Below, piece after piece: positions 12,510 to 22,230 of a DNA stretch of 64,000 nucleotides. The stretch's first letter is position 1, and each line of letters begins with the position of its first letter. Both the position numbers and the translations under genes were made by a program. This stretch comes from Metallumcola ferriviriculae (lineage in GTDB: Bacteria; Bacillota; JADQBR01): positions 3,170,001 through 3,234,000 of the forward strand of contig NZ_CP121694.1 in the NCBI RefSeq assembly GCF_035573695.1, given 5' to 3'. The notes beneath the pieces are model-generated. The model ran no database searches and had not been told where the DNA came from. It saw only the letters and a list, made by a program, of their open reading frames with translations.

Positions 12510-15014
12510 TTATATCACACCGCGGTAGTAATGTCCCTTGGTAAACCCTTGGTCACTTGCCTTCTCCAAGGCATCTTTTAGTTGTTCCCCGTCCGCCTGG
12601 TCATCCAATACCTGCCGGTAGGCCTTAACTAACCTAACTACCTCACCTGCTTCTTTTTCCCGAGCAAGAATACGCAGCCATTGAACACCCAGCTGCTGAA
12701 AACGATGTAAGTCATCTAAGACACATAGCTCCTTCGGATTATGAATATGCATCCGGCAAAACTGGTCTGTTTCCACAGGGAATATCATTTGCATCCGGTC
12801 CTTTAATCCCACTCGCTGGTTCTTACAGGGCTGGCTGCATTTATTCGATCCAGCCTTACCACCCATGAGAGCACCTAATGCACAATGTTCGGAAATCATC
12901 AAGGGTATCCTCCCGTGTACCAAACACTCTGCCGGTAGGTCAACCCTCATATTTTCTAATTGCCGAAAAGTTAATTCGGGAGACAAAGTGACCTGCGATA
13001 AGCCCCATTCTTTTAACAAGTCAGTACTAAAACTGTTAAAGGCATTAAGGGTATAATCGCCAACCAACGGCAAACTTGTCACAGCTTTCGCCAAAGCTAT
13101 ACTCCCCTTGTTACCCACCAGCAGACCATCGGGGTGCCATTCTTCAACCCGCCGGAGGTAATTGCTGATAGTTTGTTCCTGGCCCTCGAACCACAGACGC
13201 GGCAGGGCAATCAAAATATTGCACCCGACTTCTTTGGCCATTTTCACTGCCTCTTCCTGCTGCTTTAAAGTAAAGGCAGGGCGTCCGTGAAAGTGTTCGC
13301 CCCCAATAATGATACGATCAGCGCCAGCACTTATTGCTGCCTTAGCAGCGTCCAATGACCCTACCTGTACTGCTAGTTTTGGCATATCAGCAACTTTTCG
13401 GGATTTGCTTTGTGCGGATTTTTGGAACTCGTGAACTCTTTTCTCAAATATATTGGCTCGAAGATGGGGATTTGCCATAATCTTTCTTGAGCGCCTTTTC
13501 AGTTCTTCCACGGCTCGTTGGCGCAGCTTATTGATTTCACTCAACGGATACATTACTTCCCCTCGGATTTCCGCCTCCAGCTCCGCCAATTTGTACGGCG
13601 TATTGCCTAAGCGAGAAAGCTGTTCCCGCAGTACCTTCTCAGTAAGAGGTCTTTTACGCGCTGCTTCGCCGATAAATTCACCGCTCACTTCGATGTCTAT
13701 CCCCTTTTCATCCTTTATAGTCAATGTCATGGGGCTGCCGACGGCAGCCGTAACTCTAAAATAAAGTTTGTTTACTCTTTCTTCCCTGGGAGATGTATAT
13801 GAACGTTTTGCTTTTTCCATCAATTGAGCATCATAAGTCTTAAAAACCCGATCACCTGCCCTGCCGGCATTTAACTCTAGCAGGACAGTTTCACCCGCAG
13901 CCGTGGAGGTAACCTGAGTCCCGTCCCGCAGCATAATATTCCTAATGGTTGTTCCTTCACGTCCCCTAGGTATCCAAACCTCCACACCATCACCTACCGA
14001 TAAAGGAAGATCCGAGGTCAGCCGAACCCTTCCCTGACTAATCTCCTCAATCCTGCCCAAAAACAGACCACGGTTATTTGGACGATGGTAGCTCATAATG
14101 TCCCGGCCCGGGTTTGTATGATAGTAACCGGTAGTAAAGTCACGATTAAATACTTGGCCCATTTCGCGCTGTTCGCCGGGTGCAAGCTCGAAAGTCTCGG
14201 GACTTTCTAAGGAACGGTTAAGTGCCTGCCGGTAATTTCTCACTACCACTGCTACATATTCCGGCCGTTTCATCCTACCTTCTATTTTTAAAGCACTAAT
14301 GCCGGCCTCCACCAATTGGGGCAGCAAGGCCAGGGTATTTAAATCCCTGGGGCTGAGCAGATGATCCCCTTCAGTTTCAACGTTTAGTGGCGTCCCATCC
14401 TGTTCCACCAAAGTATATTTAAGCCGACACGGCTGTGCACAGCGTCCCCTGTTGCCGCTGCGTCCGCCAATCATACTACTCATCAAACACTGTCCCGAGT
14501 AGCTGATACATAGCGCCCCATGGATAAAGGTTTCAACTTCCACACCGGTGCGCCGAACAATTTTAGCAGTGTCTTCCAATGAAACCTCCCTGGCCAATAC
14601 CACCCGGTGGATACCAGCCTGTGACACCATCTCAACACCCCTAGAATTATGAACTGTCATTTGGGTGCTTGCATGAAGTTCAAGTTCCGGAAGCACCGTA
14701 TTAATCGCAAGAAGCAGCCCCATATCTTGTATAATTACCGCATCCACACCGGCATTATAAAGCCAATAAAGATATTCTACGGCACCCTCCAATTCTTGGT
14801 CATCCAATAAAGTATTAACGGCAACATAAATTTTGACATCGCGAGAGTGTGCATACTCAATAGCGGCCTGCATTTCCTCACGGTCAAAATTAGCCGCATA
14901 CTGCCGAGCACTAAAATCTTTGCCACCCAGGTATACTGCATCAGCGCCGTTTTCCACTGCCGCCTTTAATGCTTCAAATGAACCCGCGGGAGCGAGTAGT
15001 TCCGGTTGCATCAT
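12510..15014 (-). CDS. Long U32-family peptidase-like protein
   Basis: The 834-aa protein consists of two U32 modules. The first has LLAPAGSFEALKAAVENGADAVYLGG at the start and a Cys-rich site (ALCISYSGQC...GNRGRCAQPC) near residue 165-200. The second repeats this at ~715-760 (HCALGALMGGKAGSNKCSQPC, then FCRMH). U32 proteins such as RlhA and TrhP are iron-sulphur enzymes that hydroxylate cytidine or uridine in rRNA or tRNA rather than proteases, so an RNA-modification role is likely. A DUF3656-like region lies between the modules. Which RNA it modifies cannot be read from the sequence. Confidence 0.85.
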   Translation of the reverse strand: MMQPELLAPAGSFEALKAAVENGADAVYLGGKDFSARQYAANFDREEMQAAIEYAHSRDVKIYVAVNTLLDDQELEGAVEYLYWLYNAGVDAVIIQDMGLLLAINTVLPELELHASTQMTVHNSRGVEMVSQAGIHRVVLAREVSLEDTAKIVRRTGVEVETFIHGALCISYSGQCLMSSMIGGRSGNRGRCAQPCRLKYTLVEQDGTPLNVETEGDHLLSPRDLNTLALLPQLVEAGISALKIEGRMKRPEYVAVVVRNYRQALNRSLESPETFELAPGEQREMGQVFNRDFTTGYYHTNPGRDIMSYHRPNNRGLFLGRIEEISQGRVRLTSDLPLSVGDGVEVWIPRGREGTTIRNIMLRDGTQVTSTAAGETVLLELNAGRAGDRVFKTYDAQLMEKAKRSYTSPREERVNKLYFRVTAAVGSPMTLTIKDEKGIDIEVSGEFIGEAARKRPLTEKVLREQLSRLGNTPYKLAELEAEIRGEVMYPLSEINKLRQRAVEELKRRSRKIMANPHLRANIFEKRVHEFQKSAQSKSRKVADMPKLAVQVGSLDAAKAAISAGADRIIIGGEHFHGRPAFTLKQQEEAVKMAKEVGCNILIALPRLWFEGQEQTISNYLRRVEEWHPDGLLVGNKGSIALAKAVTSLPLVGDYTLNAFNSFSTDLLKEWGLSQVTLSPELTFRQLENMRVDLPAECLVHGRIPLMISEHCALGALMGGKAGSNKCSQPCKNQRVGLKDRMQMIFPVETDQFCRMHIHNPKELCVLDDLHRFQQLGVQWLRILAREKEAGEVVRLVKAYRQVLDDQADGEQLKDALEKASDQGFTKGHYYRGVI

Positions 15015-15043
15015 TCATCTTCCTTCCTTAGTATAGATATGGT

Positions 15044-15073
15044 AAAAAGAGACGTGCCGAAAAGACACGTCTT
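15044..15073 (-). terminator. Terminator after the NIF3-like gene
   Basis: On the minus strand AGACGTG and CACGTCT form a 7-bp stem followed by CTTTTTACC. It separates the NIF3-like operon from the U32 gene. Confidence 0.65.
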
Positions 15074-15140
15074 ATTGATGTAACTATTTATCTTCATGGT
15101 CTTAACCTTTCACGGCAAGAGTTTTCCCACTCAAATGCAA

Positions 15141-16103
15141 TTATCCCCTCGTCACCCGAGTAAGCCCGGAGCAGGTAATTATTTCAATTCCCTTAGCTGC
15201 CAACGAATCAAGAAATAAATTCATGCCCAAAGAATCACTGGCTATGTGTCCGGCAATAACTACATTGAGGTGATTTTTCTCCGCTTCCTTTCGATGTTTT
15301 TCTCCCATGTGCATCCCCACAATAGTGCCCACCCCTGCTTGGGCGAGTTTTTCGTAGGCATCTTCAGAGCCACCGGTACCTCCAGTCATATCTACAAATA
15401 TTTTACCTGCACGCCTGTCACTGCTGCCTAAAATGATAGTAGGGCCAGCGTTAATTTCCATTGCCTTCTGATATTCCGGAACTCCTTTGAGACCAGTTAC
15501 CACATCACCCACAGTTTCTGGTTTTTTATCATTGAACAAATCATCTAGAAATTTGCTTACTAAGTTATCCGCCGGCGTATGTACACACATTAAAGGAATG
15601 TCAAAAATCTTCGCCGCATCTACGGTACGATTGTGATTAACCGGCATCAACCCCCGTTTAACCTCTCCTATCCGTCTGCTTAGTATTCCCTCGGCAACAT
15701 TAATGGGGACACCTAAAATATGTAATATATCTTCCTGTAAATGCATTACCTCATGCAGTGCTGCCAGTGCCTTTCCTTCAGGGTGGTGGGCCATAATAAG
15801 GTCTATCGGCGTCCCTTTTTCCCGCAGCCTGTCCGCCATAAGTACTTCAGCAGCCTCAATATCGATTCCGGCCAAAATGGTATTAACCTTCCGGCCACTG
15901 TCACCGTAGAGAATCCGGGTGTCATTAAATGGGTTACTGAGGTTTTCCTGGTCAAATGCCGCCTTGTCCTCTTCCTTTAAATCCCGATATTTTTTCTCCT
16001 GCCTCGCTAACATTTCTTTAATTCCTTTTTCACCGCGATAATCTGCGGCGATGCCCTCATTAATTGCTAATTGATAAATTTCTCCCAGCTGCATGTCAAT
16101 CAT
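15141..16103 (-). CDS. NIF3-like dinuclear-metal protein
   Basis: The 320-aa protein shows the metal-binding pattern of the NIF3/YqfO superfamily: IMAHHP near residue 104, NHNRTVDAAK near 160, and a C-terminal GMHMGEKHRKEAEKNHLNVVIAGH. These proteins form toroidal hexamers with two metals; their reaction is not firmly known. The N-terminal ~70 residues are charged and unlike the short NIF3 core, so this is a diverged branch. It overlaps the upstream phosphomutase-like gene by 8 bp, so the two are translationally coupled. Confidence 0.75.
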   Translation of the reverse strand: MIDMQLGEIYQLAINEGIAADYRGEKGIKEMLARQEKKYRDLKEEDKAAFDQENLSNPFNDTRILYGDSGRKVNTILAGIDIEAAEVLMADRLREKGTPIDLIMAHHPEGKALAALHEVMHLQEDILHILGVPINVAEGILSRRIGEVKRGLMPVNHNRTVDAAKIFDIPLMCVHTPADNLVSKFLDDLFNDKKPETVGDVVTGLKGVPEYQKAMEINAGPTIILGSSDRRAGKIFVDMTGGTGGSEDAYEKLAQAGVGTIVGMHMGEKHRKEAEKNHLNVVIAGHIASDSLGMNLFLDSLAAKGIEIITCSGLTRVTRG

Positions 16104-16995
16104 CCTCCCTAATAATTTTTTCTATCTCGGACGCAATGCCTGATATATCTTTAATGCCTAGCAGCAGTTCATGATTCCGGCCAATACCAATCAGAGGAAC
16201 CATATTCCTAGTGTGCCCTTTTATAGTAAAATCTTCGATATTCCCATGATCGCTAGTTAATATAACCAGGGTAGAATCTAGATCAATCCCATTCACCACA
16301 GCCGCGATAAATTCGTCGAGTGTCTGCCAAATTTCCTGTACCCGGTTCCAGTCATCCTTGTGGCCGGCAATATCAGTCTGGAAATATTCAAACACGGTAA
16401 AGTCAAATCCTTGACTGATACGTACCAAATTGCGCCCAGCAGCGGTAGGCGATACTAACGGCTCTACATACCCATAATTGCATAAAAGTTGGTTGGTAAT
16501 ATCCTGATAGACCGCATTACCACATTTAAGGTCATTCATTGTCCGCAGTTTTAGGCCTGCTGCTTGCGCGGCATGGGTGGAAACTGAAATGTGACCACTG
16601 CCATGCGTAAAAAAAGCTGGGCGGTAAGCGTTGGCAAAGGTTACCGCTTTACCGTACCCCTGTAATTTTAGATAAATATTATCGCGGCTGATAATCCTCT
16701 TTAACTTAGCATTTGGTAAACCGTTTAAATGATAACCCAACTCTGCCGGAGCATTAACCCCGGTCCAAATTGCGGCCTGTCCTGTGGCACTTTGAGGTAT
16801 GCCCTCGACCCCCAACGCAGCATCTATCCCTTTTATCGTCAGCTGCCCGCCAGAGATGGGCATTACTTCCCGATAAAGCTTATGCCCACCCATTAGATGG
16901 TTTAAAAAAGGCGTATTTGCTTCACAATAGGGATTGGCCTCACTACTATTATCACCCAAACCTAGCCCATCAATAAACAATAAGATAACTTTCAT
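16096..16995 (-). CDS. Phosphoglycerate mutase/phosphatase-superfamily metalloenzyme
   Basis: The 299-aa protein belongs to the alkaline-phosphatase superfamily that includes cofactor-independent phosphoglycerate mutase and phosphopentomutase. Seen: MKVILLFIDGLGLGD (first metal Asp), the nucleophile region QSATGQAAIWTG near residue 70, HGSGHIS, DIAGHKDDW near 207, and LTSDHGNIED near 255. It is too short for iPGM (about 510 aa), so the substrate is unknown. It lies in an operon with the NIF3-like gene (8-bp overlap) and 10 bp after the glycosylase gene. Confidence 0.75.
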   Translation of the reverse strand: MKVILLFIDGLGLGDNSSEANPYCEANTPFLNHLMGGHKLYREVMPISGGQLTIKGIDAALGVEGIPQSATGQAAIWTGVNAPAELGYHLNGLPNAKLKRIISRDNIYLKLQGYGKAVTFANAYRPAFFTHGSGHISVSTHAAQAAGLKLRTMNDLKCGNAVYQDITNQLLCNYGYVEPLVSPTAAGRNLVRISQGFDFTVFEYFQTDIAGHKDDWNRVQEIWQTLDEFIAAVVNGIDLDSTLVILTSDHGNIEDFTIKGHTRNMVPLIGIGRNHELLLGIKDISGIASEIEKIIREDD

Positions 16996-17005
16996 CTATT
17001 TCTCC

Positions 17006-17590
17006 TCACCGAACCGATACATGTTGATTACCGGCTAAATAAAATCGCAGCGGCTTTTCCACAGCTTTGCTAATACCTATTCTGGTAGTAACGACGACAT
17101 CCGCTCTCTTTATAGTAATTCCTTCACTTACAAAAAGCTGCTCAGACTGGAGATTGCAGCCATTAATGCCCAAGTTAAATGCCATGGCCTGGGCCAATTT
17201 GCCCGGACCGCTGCAAAGCTGCCTCAGCGCAGGTATACCTCGGCGCCTTTGCATAATATCTACACCCTGACGAGGCTCCAAAGCACGAATTAATACCGCG
17301 GTAGGAAACCTTTCGAGGTCAGTGGTTATGTTAAAGCAGTGATGAATTCCATAAATCAAATAAACATAGGCATGACCGGCCGGGCCGAACATGGCAGCGT
17401 TGCGCTTAGTCTTTCCCCGGGCAGAATGACTTGCATCATCCCCCGGCCCCAAATAAGCTTCAGCTTCCACTATTAAACCCGAGGTAGTCCCCTGCTCTGT
17501 TTCATGAAATAATTCTTTGCCCAATAATTCGCGTGCCACTATATCTGCTGGGCGTTGGTAAAACTCCTTGGGAAGCTTAGCAGACATCAA
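17006..17590 (-). CDS. 3-methyladenine DNA glycosylase (AAG type)
   Basis: The 194-aa enzyme excises alkylated purines, starting base-excision repair. Family signatures: LLGKEL near residue 22, IVEAEAYLGPGDDASHSARGKTKRNAAMFGP (catalytic Glu and DNA-facing residues, ~40-70), VYLIYGIHHCFNI, and SGPGKLAQAM near 127. Length is typical of bacterial AAG/MPG proteins. It sits between polX and the metalloenzyme gene on the minus strand, suggesting a loose repair group with polX. Confidence 0.95.
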   Translation of the reverse strand: MMSAKLPKEFYQRPADIVARELLGKELFHETEQGTTSGLIVEAEAYLGPGDDASHSARGKTKRNAAMFGPAGHAYVYLIYGIHHCFNITTDLERFPTAVLIRALEPRQGVDIMQRRRGIPALRQLCSGPGKLAQAMAFNLGINGCNLQSEQLFVSEGITIKRADVVVTTRIGISKAVEKPLRFYLAGNQHVSVR

Positions 17591-17644
17591 ATAATCACTC
17601 CAAATATCCCACTTAGTAATTCAATGTACCACTGCTTAATTCCT

Positions 17645-19369
17645 TTATTTTCCTCCCTTTAACCAAGCGGACACCTTTTTTCTGTCCCAGGCATTTACCA
17701 CATCCCCAGCTTCCAACCATCCTCTTCTGGCAGTTATGACACCGTAGGCCATTTCACCCAGCCGTACGATATCATGAGCATCGGTATTAATAACTATCGG
17801 TATACCCATATCTTTAGCCAAACGCACATGTTCATCGCGTAAGTCCAACCGGTCAGGAGAAGAATTTATCTCCACACCTTTTCCCTCATCCTTCGCAGCT
17901 TCCAAAACCGCATTGATATTTACCGCATATCCCGGTCTTCTGCCCAGCAACCTTCCCGTAGGATGTGCCAGCAGATTTACCCAGGGATTAGATAATGCCT
18001 TAATAATACGCTTAGTCATCTGATCTTCTTCCATCCGAAACCTACTGTGTACAGAAGCAATCACTATGTCCATTTCCCGCAGCATTTCGTCAGGATAATC
18101 CAGGCTTCCGTCTGTTAGAATGTCCGCCTCCACACCGGCAAAAATCCTAAACGGAGCCAATCTCTGATTTAGTTCGTCGATTTCTCGCCTCTGCTCTCTT
18201 AATCGTTCAATACTCAGCCCACCGGCGATTTTTAAGGAACGGGAATGATCTGTAATTGCCATATATTGGTATCCCCGTTGTTTAGCTGCCTGGGCCATTT
18301 CTTCGAGAGTATTGACCCCATCGCTCCAGCGGGTATGAAGGTGTAAATCACCCTTAATATCATTTAAAGTCACAAGTTCTGGTAAGCTGCCACTTGCAGC
18401 AGCTTCCACCTCGCCCCCATCCTCCCTTAGTTCAGGTGGTATATATTGCAGTCCCAGCCGCTGGTAAATTTCCTTTTCGCTGTCCACAGCAATAAGCTCA
18501 GCATCTTCCCATACACCATATTCATTTATTTTCAGGCACATTTCTTTAGCAATATGCCTTAATCTTACATTATGTTCCTTTGAACCGGTAAAATGGTGTT
18601 TGGCCGTAACAAATTGTTTATCGGTCACTAACCTGAAATCCACCTGAATGCCCAGCCAAGTACGCACGCTCACTTTAGTCTCACCCAGAGCCAGCACCTC
18701 CCTCACTTGAGGGTGCCTAGCGAGAATTTCTCCGACCTTTATGGGCTGGTCAGTGGCGATGATAATGTCCACATCTCCAACCATATCCTTTCCACGACGC
18801 ACGCTGCCGGCAATTTCCAAGCGATTTATTTCTTTAATCTCTTTCATCCCTTTGACTATTTCTTCCGCCACAGATTTAGCCACACCCAGGGGAGTTTCGC
18901 CGCTTCCCCGTCGTAATAAGTCTATGCCCCTAAGGATGCTTAATTCAGTCTTACTGCCCATACCCGATAATTTCCTGATCTTTCTTTCTTGAACCAGCTT
19001 TTGCAAATCATCTAAACTATCGGGCGCTAACTCTTTATAAATCAGTTTGGCGGATTTCACGCCCACATTAGGTATGCGTACCATCTCTCTGAGAATTTCC
19101 GGTACATTGCGCCGTAATTCTAAGTAATATTCACATTGCCCTGTCTCTAAAAGTTCTTTAATTTTAGCCTCAATATTACTGCCGATTCCCGGTACTTCAC
19201 GCAGGCGACCTTCCTGGTAAAGCATTGTTAGGTCCTCATTAAGACGTCGAACCACTCTGGCGGCCTTTTGATAAGCCCGTACTTTAAATACATTATCCTG
19301 GCCGATTTCCAGCAAACCGGCAATATCATTCAGCACCCAAGCTACTTCCAAATTGGTCATTTCACCCAT
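17645..19369 (-). CDS. polX: DNA polymerase/3'-5' exonuclease PolX
   Basis: The 574-aa family X polymerase used in gap filling. Order seen: an N-terminal helix-hairpin-helix 8-kDa domain (VPGIGSNIEAKIKELL; RIPNVGVKSAK), a nucleotidyltransferase palm with GSVRRGKDMVGDVDIII near residue 187-203 (metal Asp pair), and a C-terminal PHP domain from ~340 (GDLHLHTRWSDG, ITDHS, NTDAHD) that supplies exonuclease activity. Full length for the bacterial type. zapA lies ~95 bp upstream on the same strand, with a terminator between them. Confidence 0.95.
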   Translation of the reverse strand: MGEMTNLEVAWVLNDIAGLLEIGQDNVFKVRAYQKAARVVRRLNEDLTMLYQEGRLREVPGIGSNIEAKIKELLETGQCEYYLELRRNVPEILREMVRIPNVGVKSAKLIYKELAPDSLDDLQKLVQERKIRKLSGMGSKTELSILRGIDLLRRGSGETPLGVAKSVAEEIVKGMKEIKEINRLEIAGSVRRGKDMVGDVDIIIATDQPIKVGEILARHPQVREVLALGETKVSVRTWLGIQVDFRLVTDKQFVTAKHHFTGSKEHNVRLRHIAKEMCLKINEYGVWEDAELIAVDSEKEIYQRLGLQYIPPELREDGGEVEAAASGSLPELVTLNDIKGDLHLHTRWSDGVNTLEEMAQAAKQRGYQYMAITDHSRSLKIAGGLSIERLREQRREIDELNQRLAPFRIFAGVEADILTDGSLDYPDEMLREMDIVIASVHSRFRMEEDQMTKRIIKALSNPWVNLLAHPTGRLLGRRPGYAVNINAVLEAAKDEGKGVEINSSPDRLDLRDEHVRLAKDMGIPIVINTDAHDIVRLGEMAYGVITARRGWLEAGDVVNAWDRKKVSAWLKGGK

Positions 19370-19433
19370 CCTTTACCAAAACAGTCCTATGGTAGTATTC
19401 CCGCAAATAATACCGTCCTATTAAAAGAACAAA

Positions 19434-19465
19434 AAAGATAAAGCGCCGGTGGGCGCTTTATCTTT
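19434..19465 (-). terminator. Terminator overlapping the zapA stop
   Basis: AAAGATAAAGCGCC pairs perfectly with GGCGCTTTATCTTT across a short loop, with a T tract on the minus strand. The last stem bases include the zapA stop codon. Confidence 0.85.
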
Positions 19466-19718
19466 AGTTTCTGCCTTCCCTCACCATCTTTAAGAGTTCA
19501 GCATGTTTTTGTCTCAGTTTTTCAAGTTCATCCGCCAGGTTTAAGGCAGTTAACACCGCTATCTGCCCAGTTTGCAGTGTACTTTTCTCCCCGATTTGGG
19601 TCATCATTCTATCGATCCTTGCCGCCAGAGTTTCAATGTACTCCGCCGTCTCTTCACCCCGCACCACATACTCCTGACCGTGAATTTTTACCGCAACCCT
19701 ACTTTTATTTTGAGACAT
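19464..19718 (-). CDS. zapA: Cell division protein ZapA
   Basis: The 84-aa protein fits the ZapA family, which bundles FtsZ filaments at midcell. Seen: the N-terminal beta part (VAVKIHGQEYVVRGEETAEYIETLA) and a C-terminal coiled coil (LADELEKLRQKHAELLKMV). In Firmicutes zapA commonly sits just after pheT, as here (63 bp downstream). Confidence 0.92.
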   Translation of the reverse strand: MSQNKSRVAVKIHGQEYVVRGEETAEYIETLAARIDRMMTQIGEKSTLQTGQIAVLTALNLADELEKLRQKHAELLKMVREGRN

Positions 19719-19781
19719 TTGCCACTCTCCCGGCTAAGCTTCTATACCAAATATTTCTCTACTTACGACAAATTTCCTTCT

Positions 19782-22217
19782 TTAGCGCAGCTGAGCGTCA
19801 AATTTCTTCCGTAATGTTTCTTGAATGCGCTGATGGTGTTGGGATACCTCTTCGTCCGTAAGGGTCCGATCATCTGCCTGGTATTTCATAGAGTAAGCCA
19901 GGCTCTGGTAACCTTCGGCTATTTGTTTGCCGGTGTAGACATCAAAGAGATAAGCTTTTTTTAGCAAGTTACCTCCAGCTTCCATAATTGCCGCATCTAC
20001 TTCCGCCACTTGATAATTCTCGGGAATTACCACAGCCATATCCCTCACCATAGCCGGGAATTTAGGCAGTGCTTGGTAGGTGGGAACCAAATTGACATAA
20101 TCGATTAACCCGCTCAAATACAGTTCCACCACCGCAGCCCGCTGCTGCAGACCATAATTATCAAGTACATTAGGATGGACCTCGCCAAGATAGCCAATTA
20201 TACTGCCGCCGGAATTACCACCGCCAACCATAATTTCGGCGCTGCGTCCCGGGTGGAGTGAAGGATAGCGGTCAGTATTTTGAAACCAATATTCTTTAAC
20301 TCCCAATTGCTGAAGGATTTCTTCCACGATACCCTTGGCATAAAAGAAATCCATTTGTTCCGGTTTGCTCATCCAACCCCGGGCAGCCTCGCCGCTGACC
20401 ACAACCCCTATATGCTGTCTCTCATCAGGCAAAGGTGTATCTGCCGCTTGAAAAACACTGCCTATTTCAAACAAGGCCAAGTCCGTCTGCCTGCGTTTAA
20501 AGTTCTTTGATGCTGTTTCCAATAATCCCGGCAGCAAGGTGGTACGCATCACACTTTGTTCCTCGCTGAGGGGATTTTGTACGACGACATTCTTCCGCCA
20601 ATTGTGCTCAGCCGACACCATCAATCGATCCATGGATTTAGGACTGATGAAGCTATAAGTTATAATTTCGTTTAGCCCACAGCCGAGAACCGTCTCTGTG
20701 ACTTTCTTACGCAGTTTTTGCTCCGGCGTGAAGTCCTCTACTTCGGCTCGTCCACCGGCAGAGTTAGTTTTAATATTGTCATAACCATAAAGTCGGGCTA
20801 TCTCTTCCACCAAATCGATCTCAGCGGTCAAATCGCCCCGATAAGAAGGCACCCGTATCTCCAATAACGCCCCTTCTAATTGCTTAACTTCCAAAGAAAG
20901 TGAGGCCAACATTTCCTGCATACGGCCGCCGGATATATCGGTACCCAACAATTGATTGACACGATCGCAACTCATCTGGATAACCGTTGGGGACCATGGC
21001 CGCGGGTAGGCATCAACACTGCCCGGTACCACTTTCCCTCCTGATACTTGCATCAACAGCTGTGCCGCCCGATCCGCAGCCATAGCAGAAGCTTCCTTAT
21101 CAATTCCTTTTTCAAATCTACTTGATGATTCCGAGCGGAGCCCCAGTTTACGCGAGGTACGTCTGATGGAAATCCCCTCAAAATATGCTGACTCCAATAA
21201 TATTGTTTGAGTCTTCGCAGTAACCTCAGTTTCCAAACCGCCCATAACCCCAGCAACGGCCACTGGCCGCCGCGCATCGGCAATAACGAGCATGTCAGCG
21301 TCCAATTCGTATTGATCTTCGTCCAGTGTGGTAATCTTTTCGCCTTGAACCGCCTTACGCACCACAATTCTATGCTCTTCCAGCTTGTCATAATCAAAAG
21401 CATGCATGGGCTGGCCCAGTTCCATCATGATATAGTTAGTGACATCCACTACATTATTAATCGGCCTGACCCCAGCAGCGTTCAGTCGATGCTGCATCCA
21501 CAAAGGTGAGGGACTGATGGTAACATCGGTAATCACCCTTGCAACATAGCGCTGGCACAAATCTTGAGCATCTATACGCACTTTGGCCCACTCATCGGCC
21601 GGTGCTAGTGAAGCTTCATCAACTTGAAAATTAGGAAGCTTTATGGCCCCACCGGTAATTGCGGCCACTTCCCGGGCCACATTAAGCATAGACATGCAGT
21701 CAGCCCGATTTGGAGTCAGATCCAACACCAAAATATAGTCGTCCAATCCCAATACACTCTTAATATCCTCACCCACCGGCACATCATCAGGCAGGATGAT
21801 GATCCCTTCTCTCTGCTCCTCCGGGAAGTTTTTCGGGTCCAAGCCCAGTTCTTTAGCAGAACACATCATACCGGCGGAACTCTCCCCGCGAAGCTTTGCC
21901 TTTTTTATCTTCGTTCCGCCGGGCAGCACTGCCCCTACCAAAGCCACCGCTACCTTTGCGTCCTCCTGAACATTGGGCGCACCGGTGACAATCTGCACAC
22001 TCTCTTTTCCCACATCAACCTGACACACCACAAGTTTATCGGCATTAGGGTGAGAAGTTATCTTTGTTATATGACCCACTACCACATTGTCAATGCCCTC
22101 GCCGGAATAATCAACTGCATCCACAGCAATTCCTGCTAATGTCAGCTGGTGCGCTAACTCTTTTGGAGATAAGTTTATATCAACGTATTCCTGTAACCAG
22201 TTATATGAAACTTGCAT
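19782..22217 (-). CDS. pheT: Phenylalanyl-tRNA synthetase beta subunit
   Basis: The 811-aa beta chain of the alpha2-beta2 PheRS. Order: an N-terminal EMAP/tRNA-binding OB fold (~40-150), B3/B4 editing region (~210-390), B5 domain, a catalytic-like core (~480-690), and a C-terminal ferredoxin-fold anticodon-binding domain (KFPAMVRDMAVV... to the end). ATG at 22217 is the start (MQVSYNWLQEYV): it has AGGAGG 8 nt upstream and lies 13 bp after the pheS stop; a longer in-frame extension would run into pheS. Expressed with pheS from the Phe T-box. Confidence 0.97.
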   Translation of the reverse strand: MQVSYNWLQEYVDINLSPKELAHQLTLAGIAVDAVDYSGEGIDNVVVGHITKITSHPNADKLVVCQVDVGKESVQIVTGAPNVQEDAKVAVALVGAVLPGGTKIKKAKLRGESSAGMMCSAKELGLDPKNFPEEQREGIIILPDDVPVGEDIKSVLGLDDYILVLDLTPNRADCMSMLNVAREVAAITGGAIKLPNFQVDEASLAPADEWAKVRIDAQDLCQRYVARVITDVTISPSPLWMQHRLNAAGVRPINNVVDVTNYIMMELGQPMHAFDYDKLEEHRIVVRKAVQGEKITTLDEDQYELDADMLVIADARRPVAVAGVMGGLETEVTAKTQTILLESAYFEGISIRRTSRKLGLRSESSSRFEKGIDKEASAMAADRAAQLLMQVSGGKVVPGSVDAYPRPWSPTVIQMSCDRVNQLLGTDISGGRMQEMLASLSLEVKQLEGALLEIRVPSYRGDLTAEIDLVEEIARLYGYDNIKTNSAGGRAEVEDFTPEQKLRKKVTETVLGCGLNEIITYSFISPKSMDRLMVSAEHNWRKNVVVQNPLSEEQSVMRTTLLPGLLETASKNFKRRQTDLALFEIGSVFQAADTPLPDERQHIGVVVSGEAARGWMSKPEQMDFFYAKGIVEEILQQLGVKEYWFQNTDRYPSLHPGRSAEIMVGGGNSGGSIIGYLGEVHPNVLDNYGLQQRAAVVELYLSGLIDYVNLVPTYQALPKFPAMVRDMAVVIPENYQVAEVDAAIMEAGGNLLKKAYLFDVYTGKQIAEGYQSLAYSMKYQADDRTLTDEEVSQHHQRIQETLRKKFDAQLR

Positions 22218-22230
22218 GCCAATATCCTCC

